Positions 34,578 to 45,820 of a stretch of DNA of 64,000 nucleotides are shown here, piece after piece. The notes under the pieces are model-generated. The model saw only the letters and a list, made by a program, of their open reading frames with translations. It was not told the origin of the DNA and did no database searches. Origin of the DNA: Elmis aenea (Eukaryota > Arthropoda > Insecta > Coleoptera > Elmidae); the NCBI GenBank assembly GCA_947652605.1, contig OX393577.1, positions 51,001,494 through 51,065,493 of the forward strand, given 5' to 3'. Position 1 is the stretch's first letter. Every line of letters starts with the position of its first letter. The translations under genes and the position numbers were made by a program.

Positions 34578-35459
34578 GGGGAAGGTGGTATATACTGGGA
34601 CACTTTTTTAAAATTTTGCCTAACTTTTGAACGGTTTAATTTGCATACCTCAAATTGATATGAGATATTCATATTGCTTTAGTTTATCATTGCATATACA
34701 AAAAAATATTTTTTTAAATAAAGGTACACAAATAGAGGGACTGTCCCACTATACACCACTTGTCCCCACATAAACCACCCCGTGGTATATTGTGGGACAG
34801 CAAAAAATATATATGAAATAAAGCATAAGTAATTAAAAATTTTAATTTTTTATTTTAAAAACTTTCACTTTTCATGGGCATTTAGACATTGTACTTTGAA
34901 AAATCAAACTAAAATTGAAAATGTTTTTTAGTTTTTTCAGTGCCCCCAAACGTAGTCAGTGCGCTTAACCTACACAGATTTTTTTTTTCAACACAGTCTT
35001 TATCTCTGTTTTTAGAGAAAGAAAATCTAAAGTCGGAAGTCTTTTTCAGAAAATTTACCTGATTATCATCATTGTCCCACAATGCACCATGTGATCAATT
35101 TTTAAAAGCAACGATTTAATAAAAAACTTGTTTGATTATTTTAAGTTTTAACATTGTAGGTACATACATTTAATATACTGTAAGGTACACCTACGCCAAA
35201 TTTTCTAATTGTTGTTAAATAAATAAAAAAGTTTTAGCACATAAATTGAATAACCACAAAAAAACAATGCGCAGTTACCAAACATGCCTCACATGTGCAA
35301 GTCACTATGACATTGCTTACGACACATACTGTAGACAGGATATAATGGGACTGCTTAACAGCTATTTTGATGTAAACAAACTTCAAGTACGGGGTAACAG
35401 ATGGCCAAAATCTCTGTTGTCCCACTATATACCATGTCCCAGTATATACCACCTTCCCC
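34578..35459 (-). mobile_element. 882-bp second pogo-like element, inverted to the first
   Basis: Its right edge reversed (GGGGAAGGTGGTATATACTG) matches the left edge of 32937-33833, and near-identity continues through TTTTGGCCATCTGTTACCCC and the rest. TA flanks both sides (34576-34577, 35460-35461). It is the same non-autonomous family. Confidence 0.88.
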
Positions 35460-35461
35460 TA

Positions 35462-36534
35462 CACCTTGTATATTGCATTTTTTCCAAGTTACTTTTTTTC
35501 TTAAATTAGATTAATATTTTGATTTGAGTTTAACAAACAAAAATTAATACAACTGAATTTAAAAAACTTGCCACTTTGTAACGTCAATGAGTTTTTGCTA
35601 ATCAAATTTAACGGCGAATTCTTAAAAATATAATAGCTTTTGAGACGCCTTGTACACTATTTTGCGAAGCTCCCGAAAAAAGTTTTTTTTTTAAGGAATG
35701 AGTCTATTCGAGAAATGTTGAAACAAGTGTTTTTTTTGTTTTCCTACGTGTACTTTTATTTGTCGCAAAAACACTTTGGCAATACCGTTGAAAAACTGTG
35801 GTCCTGTCCCACCTAATGTAATTGTTTATTTGTTTTTTTTTTGTCGTCAACAAAAACGACTGTTTAATGAACAGGAATAAAACGATTTGCAGGTACGTTT
35901 TTTTGTTGTTTTAGGTAGTTTACAGAAAGACTTGGAAGCGAAAACGTCTTACCCTCTTTCCGCATTATTTCATTCATTTTATGTGAGCTGTTTAACTTTG
36001 GAAGAATAAATAACATAACTGCAAGTGTATTATGATAACGATTGTTTCTATACACACTTCTGTAAATAAAGCAATAAACAAGCCGATAAAGATATTTATG
36101 ATTGAACAATAATATTCTGTTTTACCTATAAACGTAATATCTGAACATAGCAATTTCTTTTAATGCTTTACAGAGTATTCAAGCGACTTAAACGATAGAA
36201 AATAAAAGTTTTATGTTAAAATGTCTTTCTAAAATACCGAAAAGGCTGTTGCTTGGATATTTCACTAAGACTCTAAAACAAAAGTTGTAGGTAGGTACCA
36301 TTCTCATTATCTACATTCCTTTCTATAAAAAAATAATAGTTATGGTGGTGTGAACTTAATGTTGCCAAGAACTATTCAAAAATTTAGGATATGTATATTT
36401 TGAATGCTATGATTTTAATCATTATTTTTAGCAAATATTAGCTGGTTAAGTTACACATTTTATTAAAAGCAAGTGATTAGTTATAAAGTTACGATTACAT
36501 AAAACTCTGATTTTTTAACGTTGTAAAATGTATG
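35462..36534. other. AT-rich intergenic stretch
   Basis: Contains CCTTGTATATTGC at its left edge (a worn CACCCTGTA end). No gene was recognised; the 35864-36109 frame has no motif. Confidence 0.4.
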
Positions 36535-36954
36535 TACAGGGTGGTCCAAATTCGATGGGATCACATGGGTATCTCTTTTAAGAGCAATAGTTAAATTACC
36601 AAAAATGTGCAGTTTTTTGAACCAAACTCGGAACTGTTTTCAAAAATATTCTCTCATTATCGGTTTATGAGTTATTAAAAAAATAGTTTATTTTTGTCAT
36701 ATTTATAGTAGAATTATTGCGTATTATTGAAAATAACTACGTCAACCAGTGACGTAGCAAGTGGGGCGGTCCACCCCGGGCGGCACTATTTTTGGGGCGG
36801 CAGTTTTAGTCTACCCAAAGGTGGTAAAAATGAAAATCTCGGGGTAATAAAGAATCAGTAAAAAATCAGTACCGGCACTAGCGCTATTAAATTCATAAAA
36901 ATTCATTTATAAATGGGAATTCTTATCGAAGTTAGAGGATAAAATGAGGATAAT

Positions 36955-37055
36955 GTTCTTGAAGTAACGTGATGGATGAAGTTTATGTTTATGTAAAATT
37001 CTTCGGACACTACGTTGACTAATACCACTTTCTCGAGATAGATCTCTATGGACAA
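36955..37055 (-). pseudogene. Transposase helix-turn-helix fragment
   Basis: Reads HRDLSRESGISQRSVRRILH then KHKLHPSRY, the S-x-x-x-G-I-S-x-x-S-V-x-R-I-L helix-turn-helix of insect Tc1/mariner-like transposases. The surrounding frame (36907-37104) shows no further motif. Orientation is opposite to the catalytic fragment 80 bases away, so an inversion has occurred. Confidence 0.65.
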
Positions 37056-37126
37056 GATTTAGAAAACAGGATGGGGCACCCCTCCCAACGCGTTGGATAA
37101 GCAAGTTGAGAATTGTTGGATTTGAC

Positions 37127-37272
37127 GCAATGAACCAATTCGCTGGCCACCTCGTAGCCCCGATTTAACGATTATGGACTGTTTTGTTTGGGGTACAGTG
37201 CAACAAATTGTTTATCAAACGCCACTTGCCACTGTTGAAGATGTGAAAAATAGATTACGCGAAGCATTCTAA
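37127..37272 (+). pseudogene. Transposase catalytic C-terminal fragment
   Basis: Reads EPIRWPPRSPDLTIMDCFVW, then GTVQQIVYQTPLATVEDVKN and RLREAF, then stop. WPPRSPDLxxxDxFxWG is the third-acidic-residue block of Tc1/mariner transposases of the type with an N-terminal DUF4817-like domain. No start codon or upstream catalytic motif is attached. Confidence 0.8.
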
Positions 37273-37729
37273 ACAACTTATAGATAACAAAAACAAGCAG
37301 GGCTGTAGTGCAATAAATTCGTTTAAAAAACGCTTACAAAAATGTTTTCAATAGCAAGAACACCATTTTAAACATTTATTACAGTAGTTAAGTGTTTACT
37401 GTTGTAACCTAATTCAAAGTTTTTTAAATTTTTTACCTTTTTGTGGCATTTTCAAAGCGAACTATTGTAAATTAATTAATAACTTATGCTTTTCAAACAC
37501 GTTTAATAAAAAATTATGTATTGATAATTTTAATAATAAAGTAAGTGAAGGTTTGATAAGTGATGCCTCACCCTGTATGTTGGAATGAAAGCTCCTTTCA
37601 ATGCAAAAAGTTTTTTTGCTTGTATCAAGTTAACTATGCAATTTTCAAAAAAGCTGTATATCGCTACAGATGGAGGTCAGTTATAGATCCATAACTTTTT
37701 GTGATATTAAGCGAGATTTCCATAGTGAC

Positions 37730-39331
37730 CAGTTGGGGTAGGCGATATATCGAAATTATATCGATATATTATGTATATCGAAATATCGATATATCTAAAA
37801 TTCGATATATCGACATGCTGATAAATCGAAATATCGAAATATATACCGGGTGTAACTGAAATCAGGCTCACTCCCTTTTTTTCTTTAGTTTTGAATTTAG
37901 ACAAATGAAATTTTAGACATGTAACATTTGCAAAAAAACTGGATTATTTGAACATAGGTACACTTTTGTTTCACTTCCGGTTTCGCCGGAAATGGCCATA
38001 ACTTTGTTATGTTAAATGGAACACCCTGTATATTTTTACATTTTTGGAAAGAGGAAACGATTTTGGATACAACTGTACCATTTTGGTTAATTTTTATAAC
38101 CTCAAATAATTTTTTTGACAAAAATTAAATTCTTTATTAAGTGTGCCGTGACCCGCATAAATTGAATTTTATTATGTCAAAAAGTGTCAGAAAAACGGTT
38201 TTGTAAATTTTAATTGACATTTGGGCTGCTTTAATAGACCTCAAAGGTTGCGAAATTGGATTTTTGATAAAAAATCATTTTTTTTAAATGGAACGATAGT
38301 GGCGCATGCGGTTATTTAAATAGAGTATTTTCTGGCGAATACAACAATACCAATAACTTGGTATTTTTATTAGGAGCAGGCATTAAAAATTTCAAATTAT
38401 TGTAAGATTTTGGTAAGATATCCTAATAATTATAGTTGACTATGCCAAATGGCAACAAAACAAATGCTTTTTTTGTGTTTTTTTACAAAACCGTTTTTCG
38501 GACACTTGTTGACAAAATAAAATTTAATTTATGCGTTAATTTATGCGGGTCACGGAACACTTAATAAAAAATTGAATTTTTGTCAAAAAATTATTTGAGG
38601 TTATAAAAATTAACCAAAATGGTACAGTTGTATCCAAAATCGTTTCCTCTTTCCAAAAATGTAAAAATATACAGGGTGTTCCATTTAAAATAACAAAGTT
38701 ATGGTAATTTCCGGCGAAACCGGAAGTGAAACAAAAGTGTACCCATGTTCAAATTATCCAGTTTTTTGCAAATGTTACATGTCTAAAATTTCATTTGTCT
38801 AAATTCAAAACTAAAGAAAAAAAGGGAATGAGCCTGATTTCAGTTACACCCGGTATATAAAAGGGACAGGGAGCTAAAAAAGTTAGTAAAAAACTGAAAA
38901 AAGGGACTGAAAAAAAAGCATTTCATCCTTATACTAGTTGTCCATACCTAAAAATATATCGAAATATCAATATATCGAAAAATGTCTATATATCGAAATA
39001 TCCAGATGTGGATAATATATCGGTTATATCGGTTATATCGATATATCGATGTATCGACATATAGATATATCGACATACCGATATATCGAAATATCGATAT
39101 AAAAGCTAAAAAAGTTAGTAAAGAACTGAAAAAAAAGACAGGTGACCTAAAGAAAAAAAAACTACCCGCCCTTATTTTAGTTGTCCATAACTCACAATAT
39201 ATCGAAATATCGATATATAAAAAAATATCAAAATTTAGTGATGTCCCATATTTCGATATATCGATATCGACATCGAGATCAAAATTATATTGATATTTAT
39301 CGATATATGGATATATTGCCCACCCCTAGTG
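37730..39331. mobile_element. Element rich in GATATATCG, hAT-like ends
   Basis: Ends CAGTTGGGGTAGGCGATATA and the inverse of ATATTGCCCACCCCTAGTG agree at 11 of the first 14 bases. About 110 bases inside the left end and about 340 inside the right consist of ATATCGATATATCG-type palindromes. No matching octamer duplication was found. A 1-kb fold-back (37846-38853) is inserted in it. Two direct blocks with AAAAAGTTAGTAAA..ACTGAAAAAA lie at 38873 and 39109. Confidence 0.65.
37846..38853. repeat. 1,008-bp near-complete palindrome (CCGGGTGTAACTG ends)
   Basis: CCGGGTGTAACTGAAATCAG and CTGATTTCAGTTACACCCGG are exact inverses flanked by TA. The arms continue for about 450 bases, including an inner CACCCTGTATATTTTTACA border mirrored at about 38663. 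The ends resemble those of the 1540-2318 element. Confidence 0.9.
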
Positions 39332-39333
39332 GT

Positions 39334-40590
39334 ACACCCAATCCCAGTACATTTAGAAAGAAAAGTGCTTAAACAACACTGCTTGAATTGTTTATAAAAT
39401 ATTTGTTTCATACGTTATGGAGTCTATTGTTAAAATGATAATACAGATGCTTATGTATGTTAGTAAATTTGCTAAAATTTGGTCGTAACTAACTAAATGT
39501 GACGTTAGACCTTTAGAGCTTTTAGTGATGGTTGTGATGTCAGCTTAATCCAAGGCCTGCTGTTACATTACCACATTAGTCTACGTTGTAGGCAACTTTA
39601 TAATCAGTGAAGTAACATATGATGTACAACAATGTGTCGCAATGTCGAGTTTAATCTGATAAAACCAGGTAAACGTATTTGACGGTATAGTTTGGTTTAT
39701 GAATAGTAGCATAATGTCACCCTATTCTGTATAACACGATTATCAAAATCGGAATTGGGTCTATAACAATGAAATATTTAACCTGAACATGTGTGCTCCA
39801 CGTTTTACAACTTTGGTATAAAAAATTAACGAGTTCGTATCAAAAATGGGGGCTTTATCATTCTCTCCTCAACAGTTAAAAAAACAAAGCAGTTCAATAG
39901 CTAAAACGTTGACGATCTACTGTTATGGACGCTTCACGTTTACATTAGTTAATCGAATTTAAACGTTGAAAAATGATTCTTACAATTCATCAAAAAAATA
40001 ATGTGCATAAAGGTTATGCTGTCCCTAATATATGAAGTAAATAATTTGTCTCTTAATTTTTGTTTTAAGCATCAAATTATTGGTTAGATGTTGTTTTTTT
40101 TTTACCTTTAAGCGAAACATTTCGAAGTTTATATGTTATTAGAGATTTAAAACACTGGCAACATTTTTTTAGGTTTAAAGCCATTATTCCTGGGTTTAAC
40201 ATCAAAAATAAAATCTCAATTTCATGTTATCCAAGCTTTGTACAAAAGTTATCCCTCAAATAAAGCCTTCTTTAAATCACCGCCAGGGGATTTGAACTAA
40301 GGTTAAAGTCTATCACCAGACACAATTTATCAAAAACTGCTAATTACTTTTGTATTATATTGGAGCTCTGATAATTAACGGTCTGGCAGATACTGGAAGA
40401 TTCTGTAGTACCACTAACTAAAGATTTTTCAATGGTTTTTAATAACAGATTTTATGTTTAACATTAACAACGTCCTTGCTTTTAAATTGTTTAACGTTTT
40501 GTGCTTCGTTTGAGACACTTCTTTTATTTTTTGTGGAAGATGATAGTACCACATTAGTTTGAACCTAAATATAATTATTAAAATATAGGG
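39334..40590. other. AT-rich intergenic stretch
   Basis: No gene or element boundary was recognised. Confidence 0.4.
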
Positions 40591-40594
40591 TAAC

Positions 40595-40960
40595 CAGATT
40601 CGAATGTTATTCGGGGTATTCCGGTTACCATAATGGTAGCGAAAATCTAACGTCTCTCTTGGGTTATTTTTCCGAGATAAACACGTCAATTTTATCAGAT
40701 TTTTTATATCACTTTTCATTTTGGCACTACAGACGAAAAATAAAATTTCATAGGTTTTGAAAATTTACTTGGTATAACTTCTTTATTTACAGAAATAGAA
40801 TTAAATTTTATACCGTTTTTTTATAAACATCTTTATACGAGTAGGTACTTAATTTAAAAAAACATTTAACATTTTTTTATAACGACTTTGACTTTTGAGA
40901 TGAAAAGTAAATTGATACTATTTTAATTAAAAACTTTGGCTATGTATTGCTAATTTGTTA
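40595..40960 (+). repeat. CAGATTCGAATG copy of the CAGGGTGGACCAAATTCG family
   Basis: GATTCGAATGTTATTCGGGG, GGTAGCGAAAATCTAACG, TTTTCATTTTGGCACTACAG and GGTATAACTTCTTTATTTAC follow the 20579-21470 copy in order. The terminal CAGGGTGGACC is worn. Confidence 0.7.
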
Positions 40961-40974
40961 AAATTTTGTAATCC

Positions 40975-41235
40975 AAGTCAATATTTTCTCTTCCATTCAT
41001 TGTATACCCCTTTCAGCGTAGCCATTTTTCTTCAGCAGATTTTTAAATCTTCCTATTCCTCTGTTTTTTCCCCCAAATATTTCATGCACGGCTCTTAGAC
41101 ATTCAATTTCTATGTCTTGTATTTTACTTTCATCGGTCTGCCGAGTCCCCATGTCCCTACTGCCATAAGGTAATATTGGTCTACAAACTGTTTTAAATGT
41201 TGTACTTTTCGTCTTCTTGGATATCTTCTAGTATA
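40975..41235 (-). pseudogene. Non-LTR reverse transcriptase C-terminal relic
   Basis: On the minus strand one frame reads KSTTFKTVCRPILPYGSRDM, then IQDIEIECLRAVHEIFGGKN and RGIGRFKNLLKKNGYAERGI, then a stop. The R-P-x-L-x-Y-G-S block followed by I-E-x-x-C-L-R-x-x is the conserved thumb/C-terminal region of non-LTR retrotransposon reverse transcriptases. Nothing remains of the palm domain or endonuclease. Confidence 0.72.
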
Positions 41236-41465
41236 CATACTTAATGAATTTTTGTATCATCGTGTCTTTTAAATGTGTTCTTAATGCTTTCAGTTATAGG
41301 TTTATCTTGTTTTGATTATTTTTTTATTGTGGTTAGAAATTTAAAATGTTTGATTTATTCGACGTTCTTTCCTTCAATTTTAATCTTTTGTTTCTGAGCT
41401 GTCATTATTTTCTCAGATTTGAACAACAAAAATATAGGTTGTTCTTTGAAATAAATGGTTTTTAT

Positions 41466-41717
41466 CAGGGGTCGGCAGCGTTTTTCACTTCAAGTACCAA
41501 ATATTAATAATTTTAAACCAAAAAACAATTCTCGAGTGCTTCCAACAATATTGATCTTAGCTTGGGAGTGCGTAAAAGTAGATTTTTAATCGGCTTAATC
41601 TACTATTTTCATTTTTTTGGTCCAGCAAATTTTATATTTTGCCACCCTATACCCACAGACAAAAAAATCGGTTTGCCACTCAAAATATTGTCGCGTGCCA
41701 AAGGTTGGCGTCCTCTG
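41466..41717. mobile_element. 252-bp hAT MITE, related to 22405-22687
   Basis: Ends CAGGGGTCGGCAGCG and the inverse of TTGGCGTCCTCTG resemble the 22.4-kb element. Both carry CACTCAA/CACTTCAA subterminal motifs. The flanking octamers do not match, so the duplication has decayed or an edge is missing. Confidence 0.65.
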
Positions 41718-43868
41718 TAGTATAGCAGTCATAAGAAAATCAATAGGTGGATATTATTTTTATTTTCGTTTCAGATCATACTGGTAAAAAAAAGTAACGC
41801 GGAAAGTTACAATTTTGCACTGATTTTTGTTAACTCCAGAACAAAGATATTGAAAATTGGATCACAATTATTACTTTTATTGCTGCTTGGATCAAAAGTA
41901 CATGTTTTCTACTCTTGCAAAAAATTTGTTTGTTTTCACTATTTTAGGTAATACTTTGAAAAGTTTAATGACTATATTGAGAAATAACCTCACACTTCTG
42001 GATAATTTTACACCGTTTTTACGACACCTAATGACTAATAATTCATATCTAGGAATAATCAGCGAATTTTGTCCTATTTTATCATTTTACAAATAAATCA
42101 TTACACAATATAAAATGTTAGAAGGATTAATTCCAATTTCTATTGTATATTCATGTTTCATTAAATACTGAACATAGGTGATACTTAGCCTTTTATTATT
42201 TCACATATATGAACATGAAAATTTTTAGTTAATATTTTATTGTTATTGTTTTTTATAAATATTAAATACAATATTATAATACAAAACATTACGAGTTTAA
42301 CACTGAACATAAAGAAACTAAATAAATAGTAAATGAATTTTGCTAAAATATATCTACTGTTAAACTTAACCAACCTAACAACAAAACATATTTTATTACT
42401 TTGTCGACTCTACAAATAGTAATTTAAGACAAGGAACATCCGGAATTTTTTAAAACATGATTAAATTATCTACAACTAAATGTTAAAAATACAGTTTTTT
42501 TATTTAAAAACTCCACTTGCGTAAAAAATGTTTTTTTTTTAAATTTAAAATAAATGAATAAAACTCGTTTATCAATTGATGATAATATACCACACAATTA
42601 GTAAAATACGTTTATTTTAAACTTTAAAAAACATCAACACACGCCACAGGTAAAACCACGGCTCTGGACACCTGCGAAGCAATTTATTTAATGAAATTCT
42701 GTAAATGGCTCTAATTTTGTGCCGTTAAAATTCCTCACAAAGAAATATTTCATTACGCTTAAAATTTGCAACACTTTGTTTTTGTTATATACAAATACAT
42801 GTAACATACCACAGTATACTTTTTAGCAAATAAAGACGTCACAAATAAAATAAGTTTGCGAATTCGTGTTATAAGAAACACAGAAAAACACTTGGTGCGT
42901 AAAATATTGAATAAATTTGAATAAAACACAGCACTACGTAAAATAACAAAATGTTGTTGATGTTGGGAATTAATCACAAAATACACTTTGGTCAAATTCA
43001 ATATTTCGCATTGTATACTGTTTTGTTGGCGTAATTAGAAACTTGGTTAGTTTGTCGAGATTCCCATGTTCTTACGGAACTAAACAACGCTATTAAAAGG
43101 AAAGTTCTCGAGTTTAAGCTCGGAAAGAAAATTTTAATGAAAGGATATCAGTATTATCATGTTTCCAGAAACTTTCTAACTCGATTTACTGATGAATCGC
43201 GAAATTCTACGAAGTACAGAATCATACGTCTCATTAATAAAAACGTAGCTTTAACAGTTACATTTAACTTTAAATCATGATAGTTCACTGAACATAGGAT
43301 AAAATAAGTTGGACAAACCTTATTCGTTCGTTCAAAACGAAGAGTTTTTTTTACATATCAGTGGTAAAGTTAAAACAATGCGATGAAGCATGGGGTAATT
43401 AAATATTGTTTTTTTAGTATCCTAACGGAAAGGAATCTCGATAGTAACAAAGTTTGAATTAAATTATAAACTGACAGTACCGCTGAGACTTGTGGATCGA
43501 GATTTATACAACTGCTTCAGCGGTATATTGTTGTTACGAACTACAAATGTTATTTGAGAACAATAAATAGGTAATATTTAAGACTTGACTCACAACCAAC
43601 ATGTTTTTAAAATTATTAGCTGGTTAATTATTATCAACTCTTTGAAATTGTGTTAACATGATATCTAACTTCAACAATATTTATTTAGCGCAATTTGTGA
43701 AAAAATGTAAAATTTGCATATTTTACATAAAAAGTGTTCAAATTAAAAAGTAATCAAGTAAACTTTAACTTTTCAAGAACAATTTGACATAGGTCTTAGA
43801 TTAATTTTGTGACATTGACACTCAGGTAACCTATAGATTCAAAAAAGAAGACAAGGTTATAAAAACCA
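41718..43868. other. AT-rich intergenic stretch
   Basis: Short frames (41857-42096, 42759-43001) lack motifs. No RNA gene or repeat was recognised over about 2.1 kb. Confidence 0.4.
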
Positions 43869-43870
43869 CG

Positions 43871-44292
43871 GTCTACTACACAGGTTGGGAAACTACCATG
43901 TAAAACCGACTGAGGCTGGTAACTAGTTCTGTAATTTATCCCAGAGATGGCGATAAGTCGAAGAACTATTCGCCATAAATTATTGCTAGATGGCGGTAAG
44001 TCTAAGAACCGGTTAGTGCAGAAGATTTTGACATAGTCAGAGGTTTATAAGCTTTCACTTAAAAAATTCGCAAAATTCGAATTTAACCAAGCGGAGGATG
44101 TGTATAAAAATGTTTTAACCGATTTTTTAAGTCAGTTTTGTTCAAAATAAGATTCCGCCCAGTGCAAGCAGGGCTTCTTAAACTTATCGCCATCTAACGG
44201 ATTTTTATGGCAAATGGTTCTTAGACGTGTCGCCACCTAGCGGAAATTTATGTCCAGATTTTTTGACAGGTTTCCTAACCTGTGTAGTAGAT
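43871..44292. repeat. 422-bp inverted-repeat MITE abutting a Jockey relic
   Basis: Ends GTCTACTACACAGGTTGGGA and TCCTAACCTGTGTAGTAGAT pair. The interior has repeated AGATGGCG-TAAGTC-AAGAAC units in both arms. It ends within ~35 bases of the broken reverse transcriptase frame. Confidence 0.82.
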
Positions 44293-44324
44293 CGTGATAA
44301 AAACAGACCTAATTAATGGTTAGT

Positions 44325-45460
44325 TGTTTTTGTCTAAAACCAAAGTGATTATTGGGTATCAGTTTTTTTCTTTCAATTAGTGATTTTAATCGTTTAAGGA
44401 GTATTTTTTCAAATAATTTTGAGTTGATTAGCAATAATGAAATTGGTCTGTAAGGTTTAACTTTCATGGCTTTTGTAACATTATCACTTCGAATATTTTC
44501 AAACACTAGGTACATTTTTAAGTCTGAAAGCTGCGTTAATAAGATAAATGTTAACATTACAGTACCTTTCTTTGGCAACTGTTTAAGATTTTCTCCCGTA
44601 ATAAGATGCTTTTTTAGGGTGTAGAACTGTTTAATTTCATTGGTTATTTCGTTTGGTGTAACCAATGGGATATTTGCCTCTTCTTGATTTTATGGTTCTT
44701 CCAATGTGATGTCTAACTGAATTTCGTTTGGTTTGAACGTATCTTTGAGTTGTTTTGCAAATAGTTCAACCTTTTGTTTGTCGTCTCTGGCCCAAATTCC
44801 GTCTGTTTTCTTTATGGTAGGAATCTGGGTAATTGATCCTTTTAGTTTTCTGGTTGCTTTCCATAAGGTCTAATCGGTCCCATTATCAGTTGATAATTTT
44901 TCTAGGCAGGACTTGATTGATTCTTCCTTTAGTTTGATTATTTCTCTTTTAAGCTGTTGGTTTTATTATTTACTAAGGTTTTATCTGCTAGATCTCTTGC
45001 TTGTTGCCAATATCTTCTGGCTTTCCTCTTTTCCTTAACTAAGTTTCTTATCTCACTCGGGTAGTTACTACCATCTGTTCTATGGGTATGTGCCTTTGTG
45101 CTATTCCAAGCTGCATTTTGGATGGTGCTGGTACATTTTTGTGCTTCTATTTCTAGCTGTTGTCTTGATTTTAGTTGAACATTAAGGTTGATATTATTTG
45201 GTTTCCAATTTAAAACTTGCCAAGTCAGTCGTTTTGTTGAGTCGGTTTATTTTTTTTTATGATTCTGTCACTAAGCGTACGGATTACCGCAGAGTGATCA
45301 GAGTCCAGGTCAAAGTTGTATTCTATGACGATAAAGTGAGGAGAAACTTTTCTAGATATGAAGAAATCCAAAAGACTGGGATTTTTTTTGTGGGTCTGTG
45401 AGCCAGTATGTAGGTTTACTAGTTGCTCAAACTTAATCTTAAATGATTCCAAAGAAAAAA
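44325..45460 (-). pseudogene. Jockey-like non-LTR retrotransposon ORF2 relic
   Basis: Three pieces lie in the order of a Jockey-type ORF2. First, about 45452-45225, the endonuclease C-terminus: SLLDFFISRK and NFDLDSDHSAVI, where the S-D-H triad region is visible. Second, about 45180-44980, the linker: IQNAAWNSTKAHTH and SNYPSEIRNLVKEKRKARRY. Third, about 44680-44325, the reverse transcriptase start: VTPNEITNEIKQ, LKQLPKKGTVML, KPYRPISLLLINSKLFEKIL and IPNNHFGFRQ. The frame then ends beside the 43.9-kb MITE, before the YADD catalytic block. Several frameshifts separate the pieces, so it is not functional. Confidence 0.88.
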
Positions 45461-45479
45461 ATTATTTGAAAAATTGCGG

Positions 45480-45820
45480 TATATGTGTTACAACAAAATC
45501 TTTGCGTCTTGTGTAGGGATTTAACCTAGGGAAAACCGCTTTTATAAGGGTCTCGTTTTTCTTCGGAACTGTTTAAGATATTTTCAAAAACTTTGCACCA
45601 TTTCACTTGCAAAGCATGTGCTCATTGATAAGTAGAGGAATTTTTATTTTATCTCTGACGGTTTCATGGCCACCCTATCACAAAAATTACCTATTTTTTT
45701 TACAATTTTTCATGCCCTATGTACATCATTAATCGCACGTATTTCATTTCTTTTTGATGCAATAAACACAGCCTTGATCAGATTCTAGCGACAACATACC
45801 GTGACCCTCTCTTGTTAGTG
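45480..45820. repeat. Right half of the 14.3-15.0 kb fold-back family
   Basis: GGGAAAACCGCTTTTATAAG, CTTTGCACCATTTCACTTGC, GACGGTTTCATGGCCACC and AAACACAGCCTTGATCAGAT match 14710-15045 in order. The left arm is missing. Confidence 0.85.

Larger units (their letters stand above)
36537..37575. mobile_element. CACCCTGTA-ended element carrying transposase pieces
   Basis: CAGGGTGGTCCAAATTCGATGG starts after TA (36535-36536), and TCACCCTG ends before TA (37576-37577). Inside are a helix-turn-helix fragment (minus) and a DDE-type C-terminal fragment (plus), plus a 36745-36830 piece resembling the CAGTGGCGTAGCGA hAT MITE. Only 8-9 terminal bases pair, so the boundaries are plausible rather than proven. 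Confidence 0.6.

Noticed and set aside
33010..35509. Matching frames in the two pogo-like elements (for example 33010-33192 and 35234-35452)
   Set aside because: They match only because the elements are copies; no helix-turn-helix, DDE or zinc-finger motif is present.
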